From positions 1,969,480-2,033,479 of the forward strand of contig NW_017804076.1 of the NCBI RefSeq assembly GCF_001625305.1: a stretch of 64,000 nt of DNA. The letters run 5' to 3'. The stretch is from Branchiostoma belcheri. Its lineage: Eukaryota; Chordata; Leptocardii; Amphioxiformes; Branchiostomatidae. A model generated the notes under the pieces. That model had not been told where the DNA came from and made no database searches. It worked only from the letters and a program-made list of their open reading frames with translations. Numbering within the stretch: the first letter of the stretch is position 1; the number at the start of each line of letters is the position of its first letter. The position numbers were made by a program, and so were the translations under genes. Positions 9,304-20,558 of this stretch are shown here, piece by piece.

Positions 9304-12180
9304 CTACTGATATAGCGCTGGTGTCTGAAACCTGGTTTTCCCCGTCGATACCAGATCAACTTCAGTCCATCGACGGCTTCACAGTGTTCTCGAAATGCCG
9401 TTCATCACGCCGTGGAGGGGGCGTCGCAATCTATGTAAGAGACAACATTCCATCAAGCCCACTTGACATCCCTGTACCAACTGAACTAGAGTGCTTATGG
9501 ATCAAAGCCCGCCCACATCGTCTTCCACGAAATGTCTCCGGGTTAGCTGTATGTGCCGTCTACTGCCCACCCAGCTCCCCTCATGGCGAATTGCTCGTCG
9601 ACCACCTGGTAGAAGCGGCGGACTCACTGCGTGTAAAGTACCCTCATATAGGAATACTTATCGGAGGTGACTTTAACCGAGTCGACGTAAGAAGGCTGTG
9701 TGTGAGTCAGAATCTTCACCAACTTGTAAATCAACCAACAAGAGGTCAATCTACCCTGGACCTTGTGATTACCAACCTGAACCAGTACTACTTAACCCCG
9801 GACATCTCAGCACCGCTAGGTACTAGCGACCATAACATTGTGACCATGCAACCCAAATCAAGCGCAAAACCCAAGAATAGGACATTAAGACGTACGTGCA
9901 GACCCATTAAAGACTCGTCTTTACGAGCGTTCGGGCAATGGATCACCACCCACCACTGGGCCGAAGTCTACAGCGCTCTCACTGCTTGTGAGAAATCTCG
10001 GGCTATGCATACGACGCTCCAGGCAAAGATCGACCAATTTTTCCCACTTAAGATCACTCGTTTACACCACCTTGACAAACCGTGGTTGACATCTGAGATC
10101 AAAGCCCTCATACGTCGTCGCCAACAAGCGTTTGCCAGGAATGACACATACAGCTGGAAATACCTTAGGAACAAGGTGCAAACAAAAATCAGACATTCCA
10201 AAAAAGTGTTCTACAACTCTAAAGTCAAATCACTGAAGAGAGACGACGCTGCCCAGTGGCACAAAGAAATCAAGACTATGACCAACATGTCTCGCCCTGA
10301 AGCCGTAATCAATATAGATGGGTTCGACCCCTCAGACAAACGTGGCATAGCCAACGAAATCAATAAATCACTAGGATCTGTGATCCAATCCTTACCACCG
10401 ATTGATGCAACATCACTGCCCTCCTACTTGCCCTCGCTTCCAGCGCCACAAGTGAAACCCTGGGACGTATACAAAAAACTTCTCAAAGTCAAATCACGCA
10501 AGGCTGCTGGTCCCGATGGCATTCCAGGTAAACTCATCAAAGAGTTCGCATGTGAGTTAAGTGAGCCATTTACTGACATCCTCAATACTTCTCTCCTAGA
10601 AGGCTCAGTACCGGACGAGTGGAAAAATGCCATAGTAGTCCCGATACCCAAGACAACTCCGCCATCCGTTAAAGAATTGCGCCCCATCTCTCTTACTTCA
10701 CTGCTGGCTAAAGTCGCTGAAAGCTTCATAACTACTTGGGCATTGTCGGACATTCTCCCTGGAATCGACGACCAACAATTCGGATGTCTTAAAGGAAGGT
10801 CTACGACCCACTGTCTCCTGGACATAACTAACCAGCTATTCAAGGCTTCCGACAAACCGAACACTCTTTGCTCCCTTGTTTCAACTGACTATAGCAAGGC
10901 TTTCGACAGTCTGCCACAGTGTAGCCATCTGTCGATTACTGCAGCTCGGCCTACGAGCCTCGTTAACCAGATGGATTGCTGATTTCCTGACAAACAGAAG
11001 ACAGGCCGTGCGCTCCATGGAGTAGTGTCTGACAACATCACGATAACATGCGGTCTCCCGCAGGGCACTCTCCTGGGACCGTTAATCTTCATCACTTACA
11101 TCAACTCAGCGGCAAGCCATGCCATCTCACAACGCTGGAAGTTCGTTGATGATTTGAATATGCTAGAAATAAGATACCCACCTACTGCTCCCTCAAACCT
11201 ACAACAAGACCTGTCGGACTTGGATAAGTGGTCCCAGGAGAGCCACATGATGCTCCACCCGGGCAAGTGCAAAGTTATGCACCTCCAATTCAGCCGAATG
11301 TTGACAGTCCCTCAACCACTTACCATAAACAACGTCACTTTGCAAGTAGTCGATTCCATGAGGATTCTGGGTGTCTACATCCAAGCGGACCTCAAATGGG
11401 ATACTCACGTGAACACACTCTGTCACAAAGCAAGTCAACGACTTTTCTTCCTGCGTAGACTCAAACACTTCCAGCTTTCGACTGACGATCTTGTGACAGT
11501 ATACATATCCTATATCAGACCTGTTGCTGAATATGCAGCTGCCGTCTGGCATTCTGGACTTCCGGTAGTTCTAAGTGAAAGAATCGAGAAAGTACAGAAG
11601 CGAGCGCTGCGCATCATTCTTGGTACCCACTATACATCATACAAGAGAGCATGTGACCAGCTCGGATTACCGTCTCTGTGGTCTCGACGCGAAAAACTCA
11701 CCAAAGATTTCGCTAAGTCGCTTGTACAATCAACCCAGTATCGCCACCTACTACCACCGTCACGAGGGAACATAAGTAGCAGGGTAACTCGCACGTCACA
11801 CAAACTGGACACACCACCCTGCAGAACAGCTAGATACTACACAAGCGCCGTGCCATACATGACCCGCATACTGAACTCATAACTTGGTGACTGTTCCCCG
11901 AGATGTTTTCATGATGAATATTCTTTTATTAATATCCAATGTTCAATCTATGTTGTCCTAGCCGAGTGTACTAATGTTTTAAACTATATGGTATTTTAAC
12001 TTATTTTAACCTAAAGTAATTCTTTTAATTACTCGATTGATATGTGATCTTGTTTTAGGCGTTAAATGCTGTCTATTTATGGAACGATTCTGTTAATTAC
12101 AGATCAATTCAGAGCCATGGTCTGGTGCCATGGCTCTGCCATTCTGTAAAGCTTGTGAAACAACAATAAACCATTACTAC
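9304..12180 (+). mobile_element. LINE-1: 5'-truncated non-LTR retrotransposon (endonuclease remnant plus reverse transcriptase)
   Basis: An open frame from 9276 to 10982 begins in host sequence and then reads the C-terminal half of an APE-type endonuclease (IALVSETWF, GGGVAIYVRD, IGGDFN, TSDHNIV) and the start of a reverse transcriptase (RPISLTSLLAKVAESF, STDYSKAFDSL). The frame is broken near 10912 and again near 11024; 11025-11882 carries CGLPQGTLLGPL, a catalytic box FVDD (normally YADD or FADD) and the thumb/C-terminal region. The 3' end at about 12180 is an ACT-rich tail after AACAATAAACC. The frame breaks and altered box mean it is inactive. It resembles the CR1/L2-like clades. The left junction falls inside the orphan exon copy. 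Confidence 0.85.
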
Positions 12181-12181
12181 T

Positions 12182-12668
12182 ACGTGTGTTCTGCGTGGTC
12201 ATTGAGCAGGTCAACTGGGAAGTGAGGAGTAAGCACGGATGACGCAAGCACCGTGCGTGGCACTCACGTGCTTCGTGCGCTGTCCGTACAGCAATTGCAC
12301 GTGAGAATAGTGAAGTTAGACTCACGGAGTCCGTACGTTGCACGCTCATAGGCTGTACGGGGCACGCGCGTCGCACGTACTCGCACGCACGGGTGGTAAA
12401 TCCGCAGACCGCACGTAGAAAAAGTATTACATGCACTTAAGGTTCTACGGCGTGTCTGCGTGCTCCCAAATCCGTAGGATTCCGTACGGAGGCGGTACTC
12501 ACCACGCACGGATGCCGTACGTTTGCCCACGTTTTTGCACGTAGACAGCACGCAGAAGCACGTACGGCGAGTTGTGACCGAGGCTTAACCGTCATAAGTG
12601 TGTGTGACGTGAAAAGAAAGAGAGATATATTGTATATATATATATATATATATTGGTGGCATTCGTTG
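12182..12668. other. Unassigned GC-rich segment with repeated CGTACG words
   Basis: Between two copies of the LINE-1 3' end lies a stretch rich in CGTACG, GCACGTAC and CCGCACG words, ending in an AT dinucleotide repeat just before the N gap. It reads open on the minus strand in two frames but has no recognisable domain. It may be part of another insertion bounded by the gap. Confidence 0.3.
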
Positions 12669-12932
12669 NNNNNNNNNNNNNNNNNNNNAATGTTCAATCT
12701 ATGTTGTCCTAGCCGAGTGTACTAATGTTTTAAACTATATGATATTTTAACTTATTTTAACCTAAAGTAATTCTTTTAATTACTCGATTGATATGTGATC
12801 TTGTTTTAGGCGTTGAATGCTGTCTATTTATGGAACGATTCTGTTAATTACAGATCAATTCAGAGCCATGGTCTGGTGCCATGGCTCTGCCATTCTGTAA
12901 AGTTTGTGAAACAACAATAAACCATTACTACT
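12669..12932 (+). repeat. Assembly gap and second copy of the LINE-1 3' tail
   Basis: Twenty N at 12669-12688 are followed by a near-identical copy of 11938-12180, ending in the same AATAAACC plus ACT-rich tail and joining host sequence at CTATTCCTTC. The near-identity of both tails suggests either two nested insertions or a mis-assembled allele around the gap. Confidence 0.7.
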
Positions 12933-12934
12933 AT

Positions 12935-13192
12935 TCCTTCTTCCATCCGACAGATTAGATAGTTGTTTGCCATAGCAGGACGTCGAACAAATATAAAGTC
13001 CCGACCAGCTATTTCTGATAAATAGTTACCAGCTTTCTCAATCGCTGAAGCAGAATTCCTCATTGTTTCACATTCAAATACAACTCCGTAGATTATATTG
13101 TGCTGTGCAGATACAGCGTAAACTATGTGGATTACACCTAACAGCACCGCGATGTGAGCTTGAATGTCCACATATGTTTGTAACTCCCTCAA
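12935..13192 (-). pseudogene. Orphan gasdermin-like first exon, copy 1, split by LINE-1
   Basis: On the minus strand this reads the same protein as 15542-15883 (MRELQTYVDIQAHIAVLLG at the start, MANNYLICRMEEG at the end). Its C-terminal piece sits on the other side of LINE-1 at 9243-9303 (ISFIGGKHDYP ... MLY stop). Part of it, AGRDFIFVRRPAMANN, resembles the first coding exon of the gasdermin-like genes (LGPEFLLVHHPAKARH). The interrupting LINE inactivates it. Confidence 0.6.
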
Positions 13193-13225
13193 GCGTGAAG
13201 CCTTTCTCGTTTGATGACTTTGTCA

Positions 13226-15262
13226 ATTTTACACTTTGACTTGTTTACACGAAATAGGCCGAGTTTTGCCCGTACTAAACGTTATACTTATAACTATACG
13301 AAAGGGGACTTTGACTCGCTGAGGTCAAGCTTGGCTAATTTGTTTTCATGTGATAAGATTAATGAAGCTCTCGATGACATTTGGGAAAGGTGGGGACGAG
13401 TTGATGAAAGCTGTTGATTTGTTCATACCTCAGATTTGTGTGAAGAATACTTTTTCATCACCTTGGATTGATGGTGATGTCATACATGCTTGTAACAAAA
13501 AAATGACAACATGGCGACTTGCCAAAAGGACCAATAAACCATCTCATTTGGGCCAAGTTTAGGAAACAAAGAAATGACCTCCAAAAACTGCTGAAAACTA
13601 AGTACAAGGCTTTCTTGGGTAGCCTTGGAACCAAAGTCCACAGGAACCCGAAAAAGTTTTGGTCTTTCTTTAAATCCAAAACTGGCTCTAGCCGTCTTTC
13701 TAGTTTTATGAATTTTGGTACTGATGAGGCCAAAACGCCCAAGGAAAAGGCGGATATATTTAACAAATATGTTCACTCAGTTTTTACTCTGCCGACTATT
13801 GAACATCAACTTTCTGATATACCTGTATTTCAACACCCAAATCTGGGGTACTTTGTATTTACGAATGAAGAGATATTAGATGTACTTAATAATCTTGACT
13901 GTGCTAAGGCATATGGTCCCGACGGAATATCCCCTGTTATCCTGCGTCGGTGTGCACAGGAAATAGCACCTCAGCTAACGACACTGTTTAACAAAAGTCT
14001 ACGTCTAGGCTGGGTGCCGGCACAGTGGAAAGACGCTAATGTATGTCCAGTTTTCAAAAAAGGCCGCAAGGAATCTGTTGAAAACTACCGTCCTATCTCT
14101 CTGTTAAGTATAATTAGTAAAGTAATGGAAAGATGTTTGTTTAACCGCATCTTCCCTTATCTTAAAGACCAAATTCATCCTCTTCAACATGGGTTCATTA
14201 AGGGCAGGTCGACAGCAACATTGCTACTTCAAATTTATCACACAATCGGTTCCATTCTGGATAACGGCGGCCAAGTTGATGTTGAATTTCTTGATTTCTC
14301 TAAGGCTTTCGACTGTGTCTCCCATAGCCTTCTTGTCCACAAGTTTAAAATGTATGGTGTGCACTCAAACTTGCTTGCTTGGTTCGATAGTTATTTGTCT
14401 GGTCGCAGACAACGAGTCATTGTAGAGAATGAACATTCTGAATTGCTACCAGGTCTCTCAGGAGTCCACCAAGGTTCTATACTTGGGCCACTTTTATTTC
14501 TGTTATTCATTAACGATCTACCCTCTGTTGTTAGTAACACAGTGGCATTATATGCAGATGATTCGAAATGTTTTAAAAAATATCTCAACTGTTATTGACT
14601 GTATTTCTCTTCAAAAAGACATCGAGAATATGTACAATTGGGGCAAAATATGAATGATGAAGTTCAACGCTGACAAATGCAAAATACTTACCATTGGTAG
14701 GGGAAAAATCAAATTCGCTTTCAATACAAAATGGAAGACACGTTTTTAGAGGTTGTCTCCGAATTTAATGACCTTCGAGTCTCTGCAACCGGCCAATTAA
14801 CATGGACATTTCATATCCAAAACATCGTCTCTAGAGCCAACTCTACACTAGGTTTTATAAAACGGTCATTAGGTTACCATGCTCCTATGTCTGTTAAAAA
14901 AGCTCTTTACATGTCCCTTGTTCGAAGTAAGCTAGAGTACTGTTCCACGGTATGGTCTCCGCATACACATGAACTAATAGAAAGACTGGAAAGTGTACAG
15001 AGACGTAGAACCAAATACATTCTTAATAATTTCTCCACTGATTACACATATAAAGACAGGCTGTCTACTTGCTCACTTTTACCTTTATCATACAGACGCG
15101 AAATATTAGATTTAGTTTTTATTTTCAAATGTTTCTCAGGTTTGTACGACATAGATATTGACAATTTCCTAATCTTTCCACGTCCCTACTTGAGAACACA
15201 TAATCTGGCCAAATTGACTCCAAGAAAATGACATACTACAAATTTTAAGCACCCTTTTTTCT
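13226..15262 (+). mobile_element. LINE-2: truncated CR1/L2-like retrotransposon (reverse transcriptase)
   Basis: The open frame 13519-14598 shows the reverse transcriptase blocks in order: YGPDGISPVILRRC, NYRPISLLSIISKV, HGFIKGRSTATLL, EFLDFSKAFDCVSHSLL, GVHQGSILGPLLFLLFINDL and the catalytic YADDSK. A frameshift follows at about 14580 and the rest continues at 14731-15231. No endonuclease domain is present, so it is 5'-truncated. The reverse transcriptase blocks are of the CR1/L2/Rex1 type. It lies at the junction between two tandem copies of host sequence (8925-9303 plus 12933-13225, and 15264-15910). Confidence 0.85.
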
Positions 15263-15541
15263 TACGTCACTGAAGTTACTGTTACATATTAATGTTAACA
15301 TTGAAGTTTAAATTTACAATTACAGCTGGAATTATAATTTCCCGGTACAACTGTCATCTAGTTGTCTTTGTCATTTTGAGAAATACCAATCTGAAAAAAA
15401 ATTTAACTTTGATAGAGACAAAAACTGTACTTTCCTTATAATTCTATTTTACTTCCGTGTTGTAGCGCGATTATCAGCTGTGTTGATATCAAAACGATCT
15501 TTCAATGGATGATGTGCCTTGACAACGACTAATAAAGAAAA

Positions 15542-15883
15542 CTAGTAGAGCATTATAATAGTGATAACATTTGCTTCTGTCACCGGGAAGTCATGTTTAC
15601 CTCCGATGAAGGAGATATCTTCTATTCCTTCTTCCATCCGACAGATTAGATTGTTGTTTGCCATAGCAGGACATCGAACAAGTATAAAGTCCCGACCAGC
15701 TCTTTCTGATAAATAGTCACCAGCTTTCTCAATCGCTGAAGCAGAATTCCTCATTGTTTCACATTCAAATACAACTCCGTAGATTATATTGTGCTGTGCC
15801 GATACAGCGTAAACTATGTGGATTGCACCTAACAGCACCGCGATGTGAGCTTGAATGCCCACATATGTCTGTAACTCCCTCAA
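15542..15883 (-). pseudogene. Orphan gasdermin-like first exon, copy 2 (intact reading frame)
   Basis: A 113-codon open frame from ATG at 15883 to TAG at 15542. The part from MRNSASAIEKAGDYLSERAG through AGRDFILVRCPAMANN and LICRMEEG aligns by eye with residues 1-40 of the gasdermin-like proteins, and a splice donor (GGAG|GTAAAC) follows SFIGG as expected for exon 1. No second exon is found downstream; instead the sequence runs into the shared 3' flank of the gasdermin-like gene (15264-15541 matches 8925-9243). It is most simply an orphan exon left by a tail-to-tail rearrangement, though a small single-exon gene is not excluded. Confidence 0.55.
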
Positions 15884-16028
15884 GCCTGAAGCCTTTCTCG
15901 TTTGTTGACTTTGTAATTTTCGTCTATTAACACGTTTCTTGTTGGCCCTGGCAAAGGGGTGAGCAAAATTAAAGGTGCAGTTTCACATGGTCACAGCTGA
16001 ATAAATGCCACGATCCTAAGGTATTCAC

Positions 16029-16182
16029 CTTTCAGAAATGAAAATAAAAAATTCCCCAGCCTTTGAAAGGACTCACCATAAACAACAGCACGTTACCAAG
16101 GTCACCTTGGTAACGTGACGGTGTTTATGGTGAGTCCTTTAAAAGGCTGGGAAATTTTCTATTTTCATTTCTGAAAGGTTGT
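16029..16182. repeat. Near-perfect palindrome in the TSP-B promoter
   Basis: Two arms of about 75 bp meet at ACCAAGGT|CACCTTGGTAAC and contain CTTTCAGAAATGAAAATA inverted. The right arm is the ordinary proximal promoter shared with TSP-E (41030-41130); the left arm is an inverted copy of it. The result is a duplicated, head-to-head proximal promoter 15 bp upstream of the TSP-B ATG. Confidence 0.85.
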
Positions 16183-16196
16183 CCTGTACTTCAGAC

Positions 16197-18791
16197 ATGG
16201 CTTCGGGAAAGTTCTGTCTTCGAGTCGTTTTTCTCGTGGTCCTTTTGGCTCTGCTCCTGACAGAAGGGGACGGTATTCTCCGCCTAGGCCGACGCCGCCG
16301 CCGTCGCTGCTCCTGCTCCTGGGGTAGCTGGAGCTCTTGGTCCGGATGCTCCGCGTCGTGCGGCGGGGGTGAGCACTGGTTTCATTCTTTCTAGTTACGG
16401 CGCGGTTACATTCGTCGTTAGGTTTTATTATTTGCTAGCAGTTTGTGACAGAACCAGCCGCTGAGAAAGATTTAAAACAGCCTTGTCGGTAACAGGAAGC
16501 TGATTTTTGTATGACACATGCACGACTTATACAAGAATGCTCTCGCTTTGCACTACAATCGCACAGCTTTAAGGTAAGGTCAAAACGGTGTGGACTTGTA
16601 TTATTTAACTTGGTCTGACGTCTTTTACTTCAGTAATAAACATATTCAACGGTCGCATTGAGAAATGGTGTGACTCAGTAGTTTACGTTCAATAATCTAA
16701 GGCCCCATTCCCACAAAGATGAAATATTGTCCGAATCGAGTCATTGATTCGCTTTCATCCGGCTTCGAACCGCCTTGGAACCGGGTCGAGCCGGTTCGAA
16801 GCCGTATCAAAGCGAATCTATTCGGCTCAATCCCAACAATTTTATCCTAGTGGGAATGCCTAAGTAGGCTTGTTTGGACAATCTAGGAACTCAGCAGCGA
16901 ACGAGGTCCCGGAAGTCTTGCTGCTCTCCAAGGCAGGAGACACAGACCACCCGCTGTAACACCCACAGCTGCTGCAGCTGCACCTGGCGTCCTTGGAGCT
17001 CCTGGAGCAGCTGTTCGCGTACATGTGGCGAAGGTAGGTTGGCAGAGACGACAAAAACCTTTCACCCCAATAAACTTAATTTCAGGATAAAGTATGTTCG
17101 TCAGTAAAAATTATCATAAATACAGTAGGTAAAGTAGGATATATATATACCCACATGTACAAAACTCAAACTAGCGCTAGACTTTTGCTGAATGATCAAG
17201 GATGACACGAGTTGTACAAAACGACTATTGGTTCACAATGAGTTGTAATGGCTGATTTTATCCCTATCTACCTCAGGAACGATGACTCGAACCCGACATC
17301 AGGACTCCTGCTGTTCTCCCAGCTCTGACACCCAGACTACGTCCTGTAACACCCAGCCGTGCTGTTCGTGTGAGTGGGGGGACTGGTACCCATGGAGTAA
17401 CTGTACACAGACTTGTGGAGGAGGTGAACATTTATACATTCTTCGAATTCGCTAGATATAAGGAGCCATTTCTAAGCTAGGGAAAGACTCCATTCTCATT
17501 ATTGGATACCCTTTTGCCTTTGCATACTGGCTGTAATGATTTGTTTTATCCCGATGTATGTCAGGAACGATGACTCGAAGCAGACATCGTGACTCCTGCT
17601 GTTCTCCCAGCTCTGACAGCGAGACCATGTCCTGTAACACACAGCCGTGCTGCCGGTGTGAGTGGGGGAACTGGTACCCATGGAGCTCCTGTTCACCGGC
17701 TTGTGGGGAGGGTAAGAACCTAATAATCAACATATCATGGCTATTTTTTTAATGTTTACATATTCTTCGTCTTCTCTAACAAGTAAAGTTTTTTCCTCTA
17801 CATTAAATGCTTTGCTATCTCATATAGAGAATATTTTATCTTTTCACCCACTTTTACACCGGTTAGCACGTCTTCAACGGCTCCCAAAAGAGTACGTAGC
17901 CACGTAAATATCTTATGTAAATGTCCATTACCATAGTTGACTAAGCCGCGACCATACATCGCTTGTAAACAGGCCAGCAAACCCGCACCAGGTACCGGGA
18001 CTACTGCTGCAACCCAAGTCATGAGGAGGGCACCCGGCACTGTCACAACCAGTGTGATGGGCCCTCAAATACTAACGGTAGGAACCCAATTTGCTTCATT
18101 TTGCACAACATTAAAAGGGCGCATAAGCACGGATTTTATCATGGTGGATGTCTTATGTACCATACATAAGCGCTTTCTTGTTTTGACTACCTGCTCTTTT
18201 TATCGCTACATTATATGAAATAGCAGATTTGGATTTTATATAGTCTGGCATGCAGTTTTCTATGATCATTTGTATCAAGCCTGACTTTTTACCAAAAATA
18301 AAAAAACTTCAATAATATTGTCACCTCCATATGATGTCAAATATGGAGATGGTGCCGATTTATGACATAAGCCTATGGTGTACATCATGGAGGCTTGCGT
18401 TTCAAGGCACTGTTCTAGTAGAAGTAGTAGTAGTAGTAGTACCCATACGTCGACCAATCAGAGGGCTCCATTTCCCATCGGTTATCAGACCATAACCTGA
18501 AAAATAACCGACCACTTTTTGGACCGTACCATTATACAGGGGACAGGACACTATATTGCAAAGACAGTTAGTATTCATCTTTTTAAAACGTATTGTAGAT
18601 TATTCTTTTTTTATACCCATATTTTTCTCTTCTAAATATTAGGTGGTTCGTCAACCTCCTTTTGGAACACCGAAACGTTGGCGTTGGTTATCCAGGAGGT
18701 TCTGATCGGGATTGGCATGACCGGCGCCATGGTGTGGTACTGCTGCATCAGAGACCCCAACAGAGTCATGGATATTAGAGGAAAAATATAG
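16197..18791 (+). CDS. TSP-B: type I membrane protein with tandem TSP1 repeats
   Basis: Six exons, 16197-16368, 16887-17033, 17277-17423, 17565-17711, 17973-18077, 18643-18791, give 288 residues, all internal boundaries in phase 1. Residues 1-26 are a signal peptide; R32-R37 are six consecutive arginines, a candidate proprotein-convertase site; 39-204 hold TSP1 units built from three 147 bp exons with motifs WGSWSSWSGCSASCGG, TRSRKSCCSPRQ, CNTHSCCSC; 205-239 are the Cys-rich juxtamembrane exon (TRYRDYCCNPSHEE); about 248-270 is the membrane helix; the tail WYCCIRDPNRVMDIRGKI carries a motif shared with TSP-E and TSP-F. I chose the ATG at 16197 because the context TGTACTTCAGACATGG is conserved in TSP-B, -D and -E, and nearly so in TSP-C. 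It belongs to the left arm of the inverted duplication; the partner is TSP-E. Confidence 0.85.
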
Positions 18792-20558
18792 GGAATGCTT
18801 ATGAATGCAGTGGAAAATGAAATACATTTTGTTAGCCAGTGTCCTCACTATGAGACCGGAAGAAACAGATTATGTCAGACAGTTACAACAATTTCTCCAT
18901 CCTTTCGCCATTTAGAAGATCACCAAAAAACTGCATTTCTATATATCTACTGAGATCACAAAACCCACTAATTATGCAGAATGTGGGACTATTCATTATC
19001 CACTGCCTTCAAAGAAGAAGTCGAACCCCATAATAGCTAGCGTAGTAGTAGAAGTAGAAGTTTTTTTCCAGACAGTTGTTACCTGTCTCCTGTTACTGTA
19101 TTGCAATGAGTAGTATACTTGATTGTAAAAGCAATTAGACTTCGGGCATGATTTTGCGAATTAAGTTATATATATATTTATAGGATTTTCATCGCAGAAA
19201 ATGTTACATCTTCTCCTTGATGCATTTCTTTGCTTTTTAGTTGTGTGTGGACATCTTCATTTGCTAAATTTCATGTGTTCATTCAAATGACTGGTCGACT
19301 TCTCCGCAGCCGGACGATGATGATGATGATGATTCAAATGACTCATTTTATTTTGGTGATAAGAAGTCCGATATACACTGTATAAGGTTATTCTGAAGTA
19401 AATGTGCTGATAATGTTTAGTACTTATTGAGGTTATCGTACTACGTAACATGTCAAAGTTATTGCTGGGTTAAGATGCATGAACCATACAAAAATCACCT
19501 AAATCAGTTACTGTTAAACAATAATCCAGGATGATATTGTTGTTGTAGCCTAGCTACGGAACATCAACATTATGATGCCAGGGTTAGATGACCACAGTTA
19601 TGCTTCCTAATTCACCAACGTAGAGCTTCACATTTCGTTGACAAGCATAACCAGCGTGTGATCACCTTACATTATTGAAACATGGTGACCTATCAAAATG
19701 TATGGATCTTTTCAATAGATTCCTTTTCAATAGATTCCTTTTATCTTTTATCAGTCTTTGAACTGTGACTTGATTCTATGTGTGATCATGTGTGCCTGTG
19801 ATTAAACTGTTCTACATCAACCGTATGGCTGACAATGAATTCGTTTCATGTCCGTTTACTTTTTATGCACCCATTGTATTGTATAACTGGTTCTCTCACA
19901 CAAACGTACTCTTATAACCTTGATAAACAAGTCTAAACATAAGTACAGATTTTCTACATATTCAGTGACAATCTTAAACCATTCACGATGACGAATTTCT
20001 AACTGAGATGATAAGTCTCTGAGTGTGACGAATGTTAAAAATCCCTCGATGAGAAGGTTTATTTAATGGGAGACAAACTTTGTAGGGAATTGTCGCAGTG
20101 ACATTAAGAATACACGTGGTGTTTTCTGTTATGTATCACACATCACTTGATCCAGTTGTATTCATCAGCCAATGAAATAATGATAGGAGTCCTTCAAGGC
20201 AAAAAAGGCCGCAATGCATGACCTTGTAGACTGGTCGTGCGTATCAAACAGCATGTACTAGTATCAGGACGCCTGGTGTGTATGTAGGTGAGGCAACAAG
20301 GTGTAAGGTGAGTAGGGCGTATCAGGTGTCTGTTGACGACCTTGTATTGTTCACAGACGCAGGGGACACATACCGACCAGACACTGACCCCCACGGCACA
20401 AATTTTGTCGCTGGTGTTCTTTGCCACTCCCCCTGGGCTAAACGCACAGGTCTTACCGCAGCTAACTAGCTGGAAAAAGCTTTGCTCAGATTTGGTGGCT
20501 TTCAAATCTACGATTCACACGCAACTTTGAATCAAAGGGAAGAGACTTGCAGATCGAG
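18792..20558. other. Intergenic region with repeat fragments
   Basis: No convincing coding exon. A LINE 3'-end fragment with a GAT microsatellite tail lies at about 19290-19335 (GGTCGACTTCTCCGCAGCCG, also found at 39510-39540). The stretch at about 19870-20045 repeats 1470-1760. The last 200 bp before 20559 presumably hold the promoter and leader of the next gene. Confidence 0.5.

Noticed and set aside
10424..10864. 146-codon open frame (-)
   Set aside because: Antisense to the LINE-1 reverse transcriptase.
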